A DNA stretch of 64,000 nt from positions 2,232,001-2,296,000 of the forward strand of contig NZ_CP031417.1 of assembly GCF_003367395.1 (NCBI RefSeq). The letters are read 5' to 3'. Position numbers and translations under genes: made by a program. Below the pieces are notes generated by a model. That model ran no database searches. It was not told the origin of the DNA and was given only the letters and a program-made list of their open reading frames with translations. The DNA comes from Pseudolabrys taiwanensis. GTDB taxonomy: Bacteria > Pseudomonadota > Alphaproteobacteria > Rhizobiales > Xanthobacteraceae. Below, piece after piece: positions 26,627 through 36,447 of the stretch (its first letter is position 1; each line of letters starts with the position of its first letter).

Positions 26627-26857
26627 TCAGCGCGGGTCGCCTTTTTCAGGCGTAGCATCATGCATGGTGAGCACACCGCTCTCGGACAACGCCGGACGGC
26701 TTATCGAACCGCGCAGCTCCTGCAGCTTGCCTCTGACCGATTTCTGAGGGCGTCTCAGCCGCGCCGCGATACGCCAAAGCGGCAGCTGCCGCGAATAGAG
26801 TTGTCGCAGCTCAGCTATATCCCCATCGGACCACCGTTTGGTCAGCGGCTTACGCAT
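26627..26857 (-). CDS. Small SANT/Myb-like helix-turn-helix protein
   Basis: This 76-residue protein starts at ATG 26857 with a strong GAGGAGG eight bases upstream; the frame stays open to 27073, but the upstream part has no support. The core (KRWSDGDIAELRQLYSRQLPL, IAARLRRPQKSVRGKLQEL, listed as two adjoining pieces) has the spaced Trp/Leu pattern of small SANT-like DNA-binding proteins common in Rhizobiales. Function and targets are unknown. It is convergent with the DUF6894 gene, with a 44-base gap. Confidence 0.65.
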   Translation of the reverse strand: MRKPLTKRWSDGDIAELRQLYSRQLPLWRIAARLRRPQKSVRGKLQELRGSISRPALSESGVLTMHDATPEKGDPR

Positions 26858-27159
26858 TCGACTAACCTCCTCGTCCGCGGTCACCTGGCATTTTCCTTCC
26901 GCATTTTTTGCCAAGTACCACGTGCAACCAAACCGCAAGGCGCCGATGGGTTCCCAACGAAGTCCTGCGCAAGGAGCAAGGACGCGATGAACCGGCCGGC
27001 GACCCATACACATGTACCGAGACGGCTGCCTGCACCGAAATGCCGGTGAATGCTGTGACGCCCAATGTGTCAAAAAACACAGTCTGGCGGCGCCTTGGCG
27101 TTAGGCGACATTGAGCGCCGCGGCGCAAGATACGAAGCTGCACGGGACCGGGCAGCACC
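26858..27159. other. Intergenic stretch without recognised feature
   Basis: About 300 bases lie between the small SANT-like gene and the end of the autotransporter gene. Several short overlapping frames exist on both strands, but none has a ribosome site with a credible protein. No terminator with a T-run was found after the autotransporter stop. Confidence 0.4.
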
Positions 27160-30100
27160 TCACCACGTGAATCGACCGCCCCCCGAAAACTGGTGGCTCG
27201 TCGCGTTGGAACGGAACTCGCCGTTATAGGCCACGAAAAGCCGCAGATTCTCGCGCGTCCAGCCGGCCAGCTTGAGTCCGACCAAGGCGGCGTCACGGCC
27301 CGGCTCGGCGGCGTTGACGTAGAAGGCATTGTCGAGCAGCGCCGCCTGGCTCACCAGTGTCGTGTCGCGCAGGTCGTGCGCCCAGCCCAGCTTGAGTTCT
27401 GGCATGAGCGTAACGCCGCCCGCGACATGAGTCATGGCGCTGAAGGATGCGCCGACCGTCGTGGTGAGCTTTTCGAAGCTCTGCGCCGGATAAGTCAGGC
27501 CAAACGGTTGCTGCGTCTCGCTATAGCCGTTGAGGCGCAAACCTTGCCAAGCGATGCCGGCGTAAGGCTTCATCGTGAAGTGCGCGAACGGAATGAGATA
27601 GCCAGCCTCGATGCCAAGACCGCCGCCCCAGCCTTGGGTGTTGCCGTTGATGGTGCCCGCGGTCAGATCCGTCATGCGCGACGTCTGCATCTGTGTTTGA
27701 CCGAGAGCGGCCCGCATGTCGATGACCGCACGGCCCGGCGTCCAGCTCGCATAGATCGCGCCGGAGTAGCTGTTGGATGTACCGTTGCCGCTCTGCGCGT
27801 CGGTGGTGGTGCGGGTAAAGCCCATCGCCAGGCCGCCGACCAGGTCATCCGCCAACAACCTGTCGGCGCCGAGCGTGAAACCGCCGCTGCGGCTCTTCGA
27901 GCCCTGCAGGCCGCCATTATCCCCGACCGAACTCCATCGGCCGAAGGCCTGGCCCCACACGCCCCACCCCTCCTTCGACGGCGCAACCGGCATGGCGCTG
28001 GCAAAGGCATCGGCAGCTTGCCGTGCTTCGGCGCTCGGTGTGTTGCTGGCATAGGAAAAAGCGACCGACTGCGACGACGCTTCCTGCGCATCGCCCGCGC
28101 CCAGCATCAAGGCGTTCTGACGGTCGGCGAGCGAGCCCATGAAGCCCGTGAAGGCCGTCGCCGCTGCGCTGGTGACCGCGGGCTGGCTTGGACCGCTCAA
28201 CTGACTAAGAGCCGAGCTGTAGGATTCGGGTGACGACAGCGTATACAGCGCGTCATACAGCGCCTTCGCGGCGCCGTTCGGCACCGCGCCGGCATCCGGG
28301 CGGTTCGCATCGAGCACGCTCGCAACGCTCTGCTGGTTCCGGTCGAGCGATCCGGCCGTCAGGCTCGCGAAACTCAGCGGCGTCACCGCCAGCGTGATCG
28401 AGGTCGGCGCGTAAATAACATCGAAGCGGCCGTTGACCGGAAGCCCGTCCGGCTGCGCCAGCGAGGTGAAGGCGCCCGCGGTGTGCGCGCCGTATGTCGC
28501 TTCGACGAACATGAAGCGCGTGCCGATCAAGGGTGTGTAATTGCTCGGCGTGCCGACGCTGTCGCGCAGGATCGGCGTGAGCGCGCCATTGGCGTTGAAC
28601 GCATTGCCCGGACCGGTGACGATGATGCGGTCGTAAGTGCCCGGGCCACCCGGTACGATCAGCGTGCCGTCGATGTCGATGCGGGTCGTTGCCGTCGAGG
28701 TCAGCGTGACGCTGTCGTTGAAGGTGAGCATGCCCGCCGAGTTGCCGACCACGGGCGTGCCCGGCGCGATGGCGCCATTGGCGATGAGGTCCGTCACGTT
28801 CGGCATCTTGCCTGGCGAAAGCGTGCCGGCGATCGTCGTCGCGCCGTTGATCTCACCGATACCGGCGAGCGTCCCGCCCCGATCGACGGTCAGTGCATGG
28901 CCGTTGCCGATCACGCTCAACGTACCGTCGACGGCGAGCGTGCCACCGAACACGGAGACATTGCCGGGGGCGGTGGTGCGGCCCGCGATGGTGAGAATGC
29001 CATCGCCGTCCTTGTTGAACCCGCCGGAGGTCGTGAGCGGCTGGCTCCAATAGACGGTGGTGTCGGTCGGAACCGTCTCCGTCCAATTAGCGGCCAAAGT
29101 CGTCGGTCCGTCGGTAGCACGGTCGAGCCGGATGAGGCCGTAGCCGTAAATCGCGTCGAGGCCGGCCGCGCCGAGATCCTCGGTGGTGGAGAAGAGAAGG
29201 CGTGCGAGGTCGCGCGCATTGTAATCGGGATAAGCCCCGATCAGCACCGCAATGGCGCCCGATACGGTCGGCGCCGCCATCGAGGTGCCCTGCAAGGGCG
29301 CGTAGTTGTCGTAAGGCACGGTTGAGTAGACGCCGCCATCCGTTTCGGCGTCGCCGCCAGGTGCGGCCACGCACCAGCTCGCGGTCACGCCGCAGTAGTT
29401 CGAATAATAAGCCGGCTGCTTAAGCCAGACCCCGCTTCCTGGGCTGGTCTCCTTTATGCCGATGGACATCACACCGATGATGATGCCGGGCTCGGCGAGC
29501 AGTGAAGAATAATTCAGGTAGCTGTTGTAGTCGTGATAGACGCCGGCATCGAGATGTTCTGGGCGAATGAAGGGATAAAGCGCGAGCCCCGATGGATTTT
29601 GGCCGGCCTCTGGATGCTCTCTACGGTCGTTGCCGGCGGCGGCGACGATGATTTTTCCGGCCTTGAGGGCGTTGCCAGCTGCCTCGGCCTCATCGGCCGA
29701 ATAGGGTGAAACGCTCCATATCGCCTGCGGCGGCGTGCCCTCGGGCAGGCTCGGCCCGTAGCTGGCATTGTAAACCATCACGTTGCTGAGCGACGTGAAG
29801 TAGTTCAGGGCGTCGACCGTGCTGAATCCCGGCGCCGGCGCCGCGTTGGGCGCGCCGCCATCCTTGCCGGCGCTGATCACACGGATGGGCACCACCTTGG
29901 CGTCATAAGCGACGCCGTGGGTCGCCACGTTGTCGAATTTTTCCGCCGCGATGAGGCCAGCGACGTGCGACCCGTGCTGGTCTTTCGCATCCGGGCTTTC
30001 CACGCCGACGTCGGTCGGGTCGTAAGTGTCCCCCGGATTGACGAGGATGTAGTTCATCGCGCGCGAGAGATCGAGCTTGTTGCGCAGCGCGTTATTGTTG

Positions 30101-30741
30101 ACGTCGAAGCCGGTGTCGCCGACCGCGACGTAAACCGGATTGTTGCTGGCGTCCTTGCCGGTAAAGCCGCGGCCATAGGCCGTGTTGGCGCCGATCAGGT
30201 CGAGGTTCCAGGTCTGGGCGAAGGTCGAGGCGCTGAGCGGAAGATTGGGCGACGGGTTGTTCGCCGTCGGCGCCATGACCGGTGCGGCATAGGCCGAGGC
30301 CCCGATGCCGCTCGTGGCATTGCGCGCCGTCATGACCTGCGGCGCGTTGGGCGCGAGCGCCAGCCTGTGTCCGGTGGTGAGGACGCCCAGGTCGGCCGCG
30401 GTGGTTAAATCCCGTGCAAGACCAGGAGCCAGGCCGCGCGCGTATTCGATCACCTGATCGCGCTGATTGGGGTTGCGATACACGGCGTCGAACACGCCGG
30501 CGAGCACGGCATTCTTCCCGCCGCGCACGGAGAGATTCAGCGCATTGACGATCTCAGGCGGAAGCGCCTTCTCGCGCTTCGCCGCCCGCGCAGGCGATGC
30601 CTTGGTGAAAGCTTCCGCGGTCGGTACTTGAGGGAGGGCACCCCAATCACGCGGCCCTGCAACAGCTTGCGTGACCAACAGCGTCAACGCGGTCGATCCC
30701 AGCAGCAGCTTGAGATTACGACAATTTCTTCTAAGCACCAT
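27160..30741 (-). CDS. S8 subtilisin-like serine protease autotransporter
   Basis: This 1193-residue protein (from ATG 30741; GTG 30753 also possible) has a signal peptide of about 29 residues and an S8 protease domain at about 170-540. The catalytic residues are Asp in VAVGDTGFD (about 209), His in DQHGSHVAG (about 256) and Ser in GTSMAAPTVSG. Gly/Thr-rich autotransporter repeats follow (FGGTLAVDGTLSVIG). A C-terminal beta-barrel of about 270 residues ends in an aromatic residue (GGRFTW), as outer-membrane proteins require. It is predicted to be surface-exposed or released by self-cleavage. No dedicated partner gene is adjacent. Confidence 0.92.
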   Translation of the reverse strand: MVLRRNCRNLKLLLGSTALTLLVTQAVAGPRDWGALPQVPTAEAFTKASPARAAKREKALPPEIVNALNLSVRGGKNAVLAGVFDAVYRNPNQRDQVIEYARGLAPGLARDLTTAADLGVLTTGHRLALAPNAPQVMTARNATSGIGASAYAAPVMAPTANNPSPNLPLSASTFAQTWNLDLIGANTAYGRGFTGKDASNNPVYVAVGDTGFDVNNNALRNKLDLSRAMNYILVNPGDTYDPTDVGVESPDAKDQHGSHVAGLIAAEKFDNVATHGVAYDAKVVPIRVISAGKDGGAPNAAPAPGFSTVDALNYFTSLSNVMVYNASYGPSLPEGTPPQAIWSVSPYSADEAEAAGNALKAGKIIVAAAGNDRREHPEAGQNPSGLALYPFIRPEHLDAGVYHDYNSYLNYSSLLAEPGIIIGVMSIGIKETSPGSGVWLKQPAYYSNYCGVTASWCVAAPGGDAETDGGVYSTVPYDNYAPLQGTSMAAPTVSGAIAVLIGAYPDYNARDLARLLFSTTEDLGAAGLDAIYGYGLIRLDRATDGPTTLAANWTETVPTDTTVYWSQPLTTSGGFNKDGDGILTIAGRTTAPGNVSVFGGTLAVDGTLSVIGNGHALTVDRGGTLAGIGEINGATTIAGTLSPGKMPNVTDLIANGAIAPGTPVVGNSAGMLTFNDSVTLTSTATTRIDIDGTLIVPGGPGTYDRIIVTGPGNAFNANGALTPILRDSVGTPSNYTPLIGTRFMFVEATYGAHTAGAFTSLAQPDGLPVNGRFDVIYAPTSITLAVTPLSFASLTAGSLDRNQQSVASVLDANRPDAGAVPNGAAKALYDALYTLSSPESYSSALSQLSGPSQPAVTSAAATAFTGFMGSLADRQNALMLGAGDAQEASSQSVAFSYASNTPSAEARQAADAFASAMPVAPSKEGWGVWGQAFGRWSSVGDNGGLQGSKSRSGGFTLGADRLLADDLVGGLAMGFTRTTTDAQSGNGTSNSYSGAIYASWTPGRAVIDMRAALGQTQMQTSRMTDLTAGTINGNTQGWGGGLGIEAGYLIPFAHFTMKPYAGIAWQGLRLNGYSETQQPFGLTYPAQSFEKLTTTVGASFSAMTHVAGGVTLMPELKLGWAHDLRDTTLVSQAALLDNAFYVNAAEPGRDAALVGLKLAGWTRENLRLFVAYNGEFRSNATSHQFSGGGRFTW

Positions 30742-31484
30742 GGCCCCCGCCACCCCGAATTCCGCTTGTTATGATTTGAAGTGATGGCCGTCGCGCACGT
30801 GTCTGCGTCGCACAGCGACGAGAGCGCTCGGGAGTTCGAGCGAGCGACGGCCAAAATCGTGGGCGCTTCGATCCGCCATCACACAACAGGTGTGCTCGAA
30901 CGGCGCATCGAGAGGAGCGGCGGGCGCGATTGCTTCACCGTTTCGCGCCGAGAGCATCGCATTCGATTGTTCGGAGGCGATGGATACTTTCAATTCCGAC
31001 GTCTCGATTTTTTCCATGGCCGCGCCGGCTTTGAGCAAGCCGAAGCGAGTACGATGATACGTACTCTCCGGTATAATTGCGCTCACCTTCTTTGGGCAAG
31101 CACTGAAAATGACGATCGCGCTAAACTTGTGCGGAGCACATGCGGGTTCCGAACTGCGTCAAAACCAAATGCCGATTGTGGAAATTGAACTGCGTGCGCG
31201 GCCGGCGGATGGAACTCGGCACACCGTGCAGACCACAGCAATGTTCGAACGATAGGCTGCCCATCTTGGGCGATGCGAAGCGCGAACCGGCCGCATCCGG
31301 GAGTTCTGTTCGCAAGAGGCAATCGCTGCGTCGAACAACGCGGCACGCGGACGCGTCGCTACGCTCGACGATTGCTAGGCGAGCGACACGGCGAGCGCCG
31401 TTGTGCGACCGGGTCTGCCGCAGCGCCGTGCGTCGGCGCGCAACCGGAACCGAAATTCTTTTCTATTGGGCGCGGAGGACTGGC
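30742..31484. other. Long intergenic region upstream of the autotransporter
   Basis: About 740 bases contain no convincing gene. Minus-strand frames ending at 30769 and plus-strand frames from 30781 or 31140 lack good ribosome sites and recognisable protein character. The region should hold the autotransporter promoter and the sequence downstream of the tRNA gene; neither could be resolved confidently. Confidence 0.4.
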
Positions 31485-31559
31485 TGGCTGGGGCGCCTGG
31501 ATTCGAACCAGGGAATGGCGGAATCAAAATCCGCTGCCTTACCACTTGGCTACGCCCCA
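31485..31559 (-). tRNA. tRNA-Gln (anticodon TTG)
   Basis: The minus strand folds as a complete 75-nt tRNA with an encoded CCA. The acceptor stem TGGGGCG/CGCCCCA pairs perfectly. The D-arm contains AGTGGTAAGGC, and the anticodon stem GCGGA/TCCGC closes the loop TTTTGAT with anticodon TTG. The T-arm holds GGTTCGAATCC. The discriminator is G. It stands alone between two gene-poor stretches. Confidence 0.97.
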
Positions 31560-31856
31560 ATGCCGACCGTGCCGGTCGCGCCCGACAATGTCGGGCATCT
31601 CGGCGTCGTGCCGATATGCGGTGTGGTCCCCGCAACTCGTTATATCGGCGGCGCGGACCATAGCCGCCAAGCCGTCCCCGATCAACGCCCGCGCGACCCT
31701 TTCCCGCCGGAATTTCCCAAGTAAAAACAGAGGTCTTACCGGCCGGCCGTCGCCCGGCCGCCTGCAGCCTGTGCGCCGCGGCATGAAGGCCGGCCGCCCC
31801 TTGGCGGCCGGGCACCTCGCATTGACCACAAGCGGCCCCCCGCTAGATTGCCTCGC
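31560..31856. other. Intergenic stretch between tRNA-Gln and acyl-CoA dehydrogenase
   Basis: About 300 bases show no credible gene. They contain GC-rich inverted repeats such as CCGGCCG around 31740-31760 but no T-run terminator. They must contain the tRNA promoter (reading left) and the acyl-CoA dehydrogenase promoter (reading right). Confidence 0.4.
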
Positions 31857-33584
31857 ATGACATATCGCGCCCCCGTCTCCGATATCGCCTTCGCTCTCAA
31901 GCACGCCGCCGGCGTGGACAAAGCCATCGCCGAGGGCCTCTACGGCGATCTCGACGAAGCCACCATCGACAGCGTCCTGGAGGAGGCCGGCAAGTTCGCC
32001 TCCGACGTCATCGCCCCGCTCAACCGCCTCGGCGACACTTTCGGCACGCCGTTCAAGGACGGCACCGTCACGACGCCGCCCGGCTGGAAGGAGGCCTACA
32101 CCTCCTGGGCCGCGGCCGGCTGGAACGGCCTCGCCTCGCCCGCCGATTTCGGCGGCCAGGATCTGCCGCACGCGGTCAACGCCGCCTGCATCGAGATGTG
32201 GAACGCAGCCTCGATGGCCTTCGGCATAGGGCCGGTGCTGACCATGGCGGCGATCGACGCGCTGCATGCCTACGGCAATGACGACCTGAAAGACCGATAT
32301 CTCGGCAAGCTCATCAGCGGCGAGTGGATGGGCACGATGCAGTTGACCGAGCCGCAGGCTGGCTCCGACGTCGGCGCGCTGCGCACCAAGGCCGAACGCG
32401 TTGGTGACGGCACCTATCGCCTCACCGGCTCCAAGATCTTCATCACCTATGGCGAGCACGATCTCACCGACAATATCATTCACTTCGTGCTGGCCCGCCT
32501 GCCGGATGCGCCGGCCGGCACCAAGGGCATCTCGTTATTCCTTGTGCCAAAGGTGATGCCGGACGGGACGCGCAACGACGTGCGTGCGCATTCGGTCGAG
32601 CACAAGATGGGCATCCACGCCTCGCCCACCTGCACCATGGTCTACGGCGACAACGGCGGCGCCGTCGGCTGGCTCATCGGCGAAGAGAACAAGGGCATGC
32701 TCTGCATGTTCACGATGATGAACCGGGCGCGACTCGCCGTCGGCCTGCAGGGCGTGGCGATTGCCGAGCGCGCCTTACAGCAGGCATTTTCTTACGCGCG
32801 AGAGCGCAAGCAGGGCGCCGGCGGCGTCATCTTCAATTATCCCGATGTGAAGCGCATGTTGCTCACCATGCGCGGCCTGACCGGCGCCGCGCGCGCCATC
32901 TGCTATGCGACCGCCGTCGCGCTCGACCGCTCACTGCGCAGCAAGGATGACGCGGCGCGCAAGGCCGCACACGAACGCGCTTCGCTGCTCACGCCCGTCG
33001 CCAAGGCGTTCGCCACCGACATCGGCATCGAGGTCGCGTCGCTCGGCGTGCAGGTGCACGGCGGCATGGGTTTCATCGAGGAGACCGGCGCCGCGCAGCA
33101 TTATCGCGATGCCCGCATTGCCGCGATCTACGAAGGCACCAACGGCATTCAGGCGATTGATCTCGTCACCCGCAAGCTGCCCCTCGAAGGCGGCAAGACG
33201 GTCGCGCTTTATCTTGATGAGTTACGCGCGACCGTGAACGCCGTACGCGAGAGCAACTCGCCGGCCCTCGGCGAGACCGCGGCGCGGCTTGGCGAGGCCA
33301 TCGACTCGCTCGAGCGAGCGACGAAGTGGCTGCTGGCGCAAAAGAGCTCGGCCAGCGCGCTCGCGGGCGCGACGCCCTATCTCCGGCTGTTCGGCAACGC
33401 TGCCGGCGGTTGTCTGCTCGCCGAACAGGCGCTGGCGGCTCTCCGCGCCGGCGACGGTGCAGGCCGAACCGCGTTGGCGCGGTTCTTCGCCGAGAACATC
33501 GCCGTGCAGGCGAATGGACTCGAGCGGACGGTGACCGAGGGCGCCGACAGCGTCACTAATGCAGAAGCGGCGTTAGCTGATTAA
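31857..33584 (+). CDS. Acyl-CoA dehydrogenase, DmdC-like large type
   Basis: This 575-residue protein is longer than classical acyl-CoA dehydrogenases (about 380) and matches the roughly 590-residue group that includes methylmercaptopropionyl-CoA dehydrogenase DmdC. Features seen are an N-terminal extension (APVSDIAFALKHAAG), FAD-binding MQLTEPQAGSDVGAL and ITYGEHDL, QVHGGMGFIEE, and the catalytic Glu in IYEGTNGIQAIDL. A C-terminal helical domain follows. It is an FAD enzyme that oxidises acyl-CoA to enoyl-CoA. ATG 31857 is used; TTG 31848 would add three residues. An SDR gene follows after a palindromic repeat. Confidence 0.92.
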   Translation: MTYRAPVSDIAFALKHAAGVDKAIAEGLYGDLDEATIDSVLEEAGKFASDVIAPLNRLGDTFGTPFKDGTVTTPPGWKEAYTSWAAAGWNGLASPADFGGQDLPHAVNAACIEMWNAASMAFGIGPVLTMAAIDALHAYGNDDLKDRYLGKLISGEWMGTMQLTEPQAGSDVGALRTKAERVGDGTYRLTGSKIFITYGEHDLTDNIIHFVLARLPDAPAGTKGISLFLVPKVMPDGTRNDVRAHSVEHKMGIHASPTCTMVYGDNGGAVGWLIGEENKGMLCMFTMMNRARLAVGLQGVAIAERALQQAFSYARERKQGAGGVIFNYPDVKRMLLTMRGLTGAARAICYATAVALDRSLRSKDDAARKAAHERASLLTPVAKAFATDIGIEVASLGVQVHGGMGFIEETGAAQHYRDARIAAIYEGTNGIQAIDLVTRKLPLEGGKTVALYLDELRATVNAVRESNSPALGETAARLGEAIDSLERATKWLLAQKSSASALAGATPYLRLFGNAAGGCLLAEQALAALRAGDGAGRTALARFFAENIAVQANGLERTVTEGADSVTNAEAALAD

Positions 33585-33586
33585 AT

Positions 33587-33612
33587 GTCGTCCCCGCGCA
33601 AACGGGGACGAC
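33587..33612. repeat. Intergenic palindrome, GTCGTCCCCG type
   Basis: A perfect 10-base stem (33587-33596 with 33603-33612) closes a six-base loop, directly after the acyl-CoA dehydrogenase stop. It has no T-run on either side, so it is not a standard terminator. It shares its CCCCGC/GCGGGG core and trailing GACGAC with the unit at 58571-58590. Confidence 0.8.
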
Positions 33613-33633
33613 AGAAAAAAGTTAGGAGGCCCG

Positions 33634-34494
33634 ATGTCCCTCAAAGGCAAGACGCTCTTCATCACCGGCGGCTCGCGCGGCATCGGCCTCGCCATCGCGC
33701 TGAAGGCCGCCGCCGACGGCGCCAATGTCGCCATCGCCGCCAAGACCGCCGAGCCCCACCCTAAGCTGGAAGGCACCATCCACACCGCGGCCGCCGAGAT
33801 CGAAAAGGCCGGCGGTCGCGCACTGCCGCTGCAAGTCGACGTGCGCGATGAAGCTTCGGTGGCGGATGCACTCGAGAAAACGGCGAAGACCTTCGGCGGC
33901 CTCGACATCGTCGTGAACAACGCCAGCGCCATCAGCCTCACGCCGGTGGCGCAGACCGACATGAAGCGCTTCGATCTGATGCATCAGATCAACGCGCGCG
34001 GCACTTTCATGGTCTCGAAGTACGCGCTGCCGTATCTGACCAAGGCGAAGAATCCGCACATCCTGACGCTCTCGCCTCCGCTCGACATGAAAGAGAAATG
34101 GTTCGCGCCAGCCACCGCCTATGCCATGGCCAAGTTCGGCATGAGCCTCGTCGTGCTCGGCCTCGCCGGTGAGATGCGCGGCAAGGTCGCAGTCAATGCG
34201 CTTTGGCCGCGCACCACCATCGCCACCGCCGCGATCAAGAACCTGCTCGGCGGCGACACCATGATGCGCATGTCACGCACGCCGGACATTCTGGCGGAAG
34301 CCGCCTGGCGCATTTTCCAGAAGCCGGCCGACTTCACCGGCAATTTCCTGATCGATGACACATTCCTGGCGTCGGAAGGCGTTACCGATTTCGATCAATA
34401 CCGCGCCGATCCAAGCCAGCCGCTGCAAGTGGATTTCTTCGTGCCGGACGATGTCCCGCCGCCGCCCGGCGTGAGTTTCAAGGCGAAAGCGTAG
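33634..34494 (+). CDS. Short-chain dehydrogenase, HSDL2-like
   Basis: This 286-residue SDR has the NAD(P) motif TGGSRGIG (residues about 11-18), VNNAS for the structural Asn, and an active-site YAMAKFGMS. The Ser position usually found before the Tyr lies in TLSPP. The long C-terminus ([15 protein letters not shown]) and overall pattern resemble hydroxysteroid dehydrogenase-like 2 proteins, which are often encoded with acyl-CoA metabolism genes. AGGAGG at 33623-33628 precedes the ATG. It likely forms an operon with the upstream acyl-CoA dehydrogenase. The substrate is unknown. Confidence 0.9.
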   Translation: MSLKGKTLFITGGSRGIGLAIALKAAADGANVAIAAKTAEPHPKLEGTIHTAAAEIEKAGGRALPLQVDVRDEASVADALEKTAKTFGGLDIVVNNASAISLTPVAQTDMKRFDLMHQINARGTFMVSKYALPYLTKAKNPHILTLSPPLDMKEKWFAPATAYAMAKFGMSLVVLGLAGEMRGKVAVNALWPRTTIATAAIKNLLGGDTMMRMSRTPDILAEAAWRIFQKPADFTGNFLIDDTFLASEGVTDFDQYRADPSQPLQVDFFVPDDVPPPPGVSFKAKA

Positions 34495-34509
34495 CCGCTT
34501 GCGCGAGTA

Positions 34510-34532
34510 CCCTCTCCCCTTGCCGGAGAGGG
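34510..34532. repeat. Intergenic hairpin CCCTCTCC/GGAGAGGG
   Basis: An eight-base perfect stem (34510-34517 with 34525-34532) and seven-base loop lie just after the SDR stop codon. This is a different unit from the GCGGG-core palindromes elsewhere in the window. No T-run follows on the plus strand. Confidence 0.7.
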
Positions 34533-34595
34533 GAAGAGAGCGTGTTGCACCGCTTCGCCATTTACGCGAACCAACCGAAGTCCTACATAAACCCC

Positions 34596-35525
34596 ATGTC
34601 CACGCTCCTCATCTCCCACGCCGCCTGCCTCAACCACCTGACGCCTGCCGGCCATCCCGAGCGGCCGGACCGTCTGCGCGCCATCGAGCGCGCGCTCGAG
34701 GACGAACGCTTCCAATCGCTCGCGCGCGAGCAGGCGCCGATGGCGGAAGCCGAGTTCATCGCGCTCGCGCATCCGATGGAATATATCGAGGAGATCCGGC
34801 GCGCCTCTCCGTCGGAAGGCATGGTGCGGCTCGATGCCGACACCTCGATGTCGCCCGGCACCTTCGAGGCGGCGCTGCGCGGCGCCGGCGGCGCGGTGAT
34901 GGCCGTCGACGAGGTGATGAGCGGCCGCGTGCCAAATGCCTTCGTCGCCGTGCGCCCGCCCGGGCATCATGCGGAAACGGCGCGGCCGATGGGCTTCTGC
35001 TTCTTCAACAACGTCGCCATCGCCGCGCGCCATGCGCAGAAGAAATACGGCGCCGAGCGCGCGGCCATCGTCGATTTCGACGTGCACCATGGCAACGGCT
35101 CGCAGGACATCTTCTGGTCGGACAAGACCGTGATGTACTGCTCGACGCATGAGATGCCGCTTTATCCCGGCACCGGCGCGGTCAGCGAGCGCGGTGCCTT
35201 CAACACCATCGTCAACGCGCCCTTGCGCGCCGGCGACGGCGGCGACCAGTTCCGCCAGGCGATGGAACAATCGATCCTTCCCCGGCTGCGCGAGTTCAAG
35301 CCGGACATTCTCATCATCTCCGCCGGCTTCGACGCGCACACGCGCGATCCGCTCGCCAATCTCAATCTGGTGGAAGCCGACTTCACCTGGGTGACGCAGA
35401 AGCTGATGGAAGTGGCCGACGCATCGTGCAACGGCCGCATCGTCTCGGTGCTGGAAGGCGGCTACGACCTGCAGGGCCTGTCGCGCTCGGTCGCGGCGCA
35501 CGTCACGGCGCTGATGCGGGGGTAA
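34596..35525 (+). CDS. Histone deacetylase-family protein (acetoin utilisation/acetylpolyamine amidohydrolase type)
   Basis: This 309-residue arginase/deacetylase-fold enzyme has [12 protein letters not shown] at the start, VRPPGHHAE with the tandem His charge relay, [11 protein letters not shown], the zinc site DFDVHHGNG, and [13 protein letters not shown]. It removes acetyl groups from lysine, polyamines or other amides in the cytoplasm; which one is not evident. ATG 34596 gives the family-standard start ([13 protein letters not shown]). The frame is open to 34542 but without a ribosome site. Confidence 0.92.
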   Translation: MSTLLISHAACLNHLTPAGHPERPDRLRAIERALEDERFQSLAREQAPMAEAEFIALAHPMEYIEEIRRASPSEGMVRLDADTSMSPGTFEAALRGAGGAVMAVDEVMSGRVPNAFVAVRPPGHHAETARPMGFCFFNNVAIAARHAQKKYGAERAAIVDFDVHHGNGSQDIFWSDKTVMYCSTHEMPLYPGTGAVSERGAFNTIVNAPLRAGDGGDQFRQAMEQSILPRLREFKPDILIISAGFDAHTRDPLANLNLVEADFTWVTQKLMEVADASCNGRIVSVLEGGYDLQGLSRSVAAHVTALMRG

Positions 35526-35630
35526 TTGTCGTTCTGGGGCGTCGTATAGCGCCGTGTCCCGAACCCAAACGCCGCGGCAGTGGTGATGCGGCGTGACTTC
35601 GGTGGAATTGATACGTTTGGGATGATGGAT

Positions 35631-35661
35631 TCCGGGCTCGCTCGCTGCGCTCGCGGCCCGG
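35631..35661. repeat. Intergenic palindrome TCCGGGCTCGC type
   Basis: The outer arms TCCGGGC and GCCCGGA flank an inner GCTCGC-TGC-GCTCGC block, in the 147-base gap between the convergent deacetylase and SDR genes. This matches the common boilerplate palindromes of Bradyrhizobium-like genomes (from memory). Confidence 0.65.
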
Positions 35662-35672
35662 AGTGACAGAGG

Positions 35673-36395
35673 CTACTTCGCCGTCAGCCCACCATCGATC
35701 GGTACATCGACGCCGGTGATATAAGCGGACGCGTCCGACAACAGATAGACGCAGAGCGAGGCTACCTCTTCCGGCTGTCCGAGCCGCTGCAGCGGAATGT
35801 CGAGCGCCAGTTTCTGCCGCACGGTGTCGGGGTGGCGTGTGCTTTGCGCGATACCATCGACCATCGGTCCTTCGATGAAAGCTGGACACACGGCATTGCA
35901 GCGCACCGGCGGCTGGTAGCGCGCGCCGGCAAGCGCCACCGACTTGGTCAGCAGCGACACGCCACCTTTCGAAGCGCTGTAGGCGGCGAGGTTCGGCCCC
36001 CCGATCAAGCCGAGTACCGAAGACAGATTGACGATGGCGCCGCCTCTCTTGCGCAACAGCGGAAAGGCGTAGTGACAGCCGAGATAGGTACCGTCGAGAT
36101 TGATCGCCATGACGCGCCGGTAGGTGGCGAAGTCGGTCTTCTCGATCGAGCCGACCACCGCGATACCGGCGGCATTGACCAAGCCGTCGAGGCGGCCATG
36201 CTCCGTGCCAATCCGGGTGGTGACGTCCTGCCAATGGGTCTCACTCGTGACGTCGAGCGTGGCGTCGACGCCCGCGGCACCGACCAGATCGCTGGCGATG
36301 GCGGTGCCGCCCGCAGCCCTGACGGAGCGGACAATCGCGCTGCCGATCGCGCCGGCGGCCCCTGTGACCAGGATGATTTTGCCGTTCAGCTCCAC
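35673..36395 (-). CDS. SDR-family oxidoreductase
   Basis: This roughly 240-residue classical SDR has cofactor motif VTGAAGAIGSAIV, NAAGIAV, active-site Ser in NLSSVLGLIGG, YSASKGGVSLL and a C-terminal ASYITGVDVPIDGG substrate/closing segment. GTG 36395 is chosen as start because GAGGGG lies about ten bases upstream and the chain then begins at the usual ELNGKIILVTG. ATG 36437 would add 14 residues and leave only ten bases to the divergent SDR gene. It is an oxidoreductase for an unidentified alcohol or ketone. Confidence 0.88.
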   Translation of the reverse strand: MELNGKIILVTGAAGAIGSAIVRSVRAAGGTAIASDLVGAAGVDATLDVTSETHWQDVTTRIGTEHGRLDGLVNAAGIAVVGSIEKTDFATYRRVMAINLDGTYLGCHYAFPLLRKRGGAIVNLSSVLGLIGGPNLAAYSASKGGVSLLTKSVALAGARYQPPVRCNAVCPAFIEGPMVDGIAQSTRHPDTVRQKLALDIPLQRLGQPEEVASLCVYLLSDASAYITGVDVPIDGGLTAK

Positions 36396-36447
36396 GCGCC
36401 TGATCCCCTCATTGCATTCCGGTGCATTGTCGATCATTCATCTGGTC

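Noticed and set aside
30769..31086. Small minus-strand frame upstream of the autotransporter (105 residues)
   Set aside because: The GTG start has its purine run at zero spacing, the internal ATG 31017 has no ribosome site, and the product shows no known pattern. It may be real but cannot be supported.
34510..34532. Rho-independent terminator after the SDR gene
   Set aside because: The hairpin is perfect but is followed by GAAGAGAG on the plus strand and no T-run, so it was listed as a repeat.
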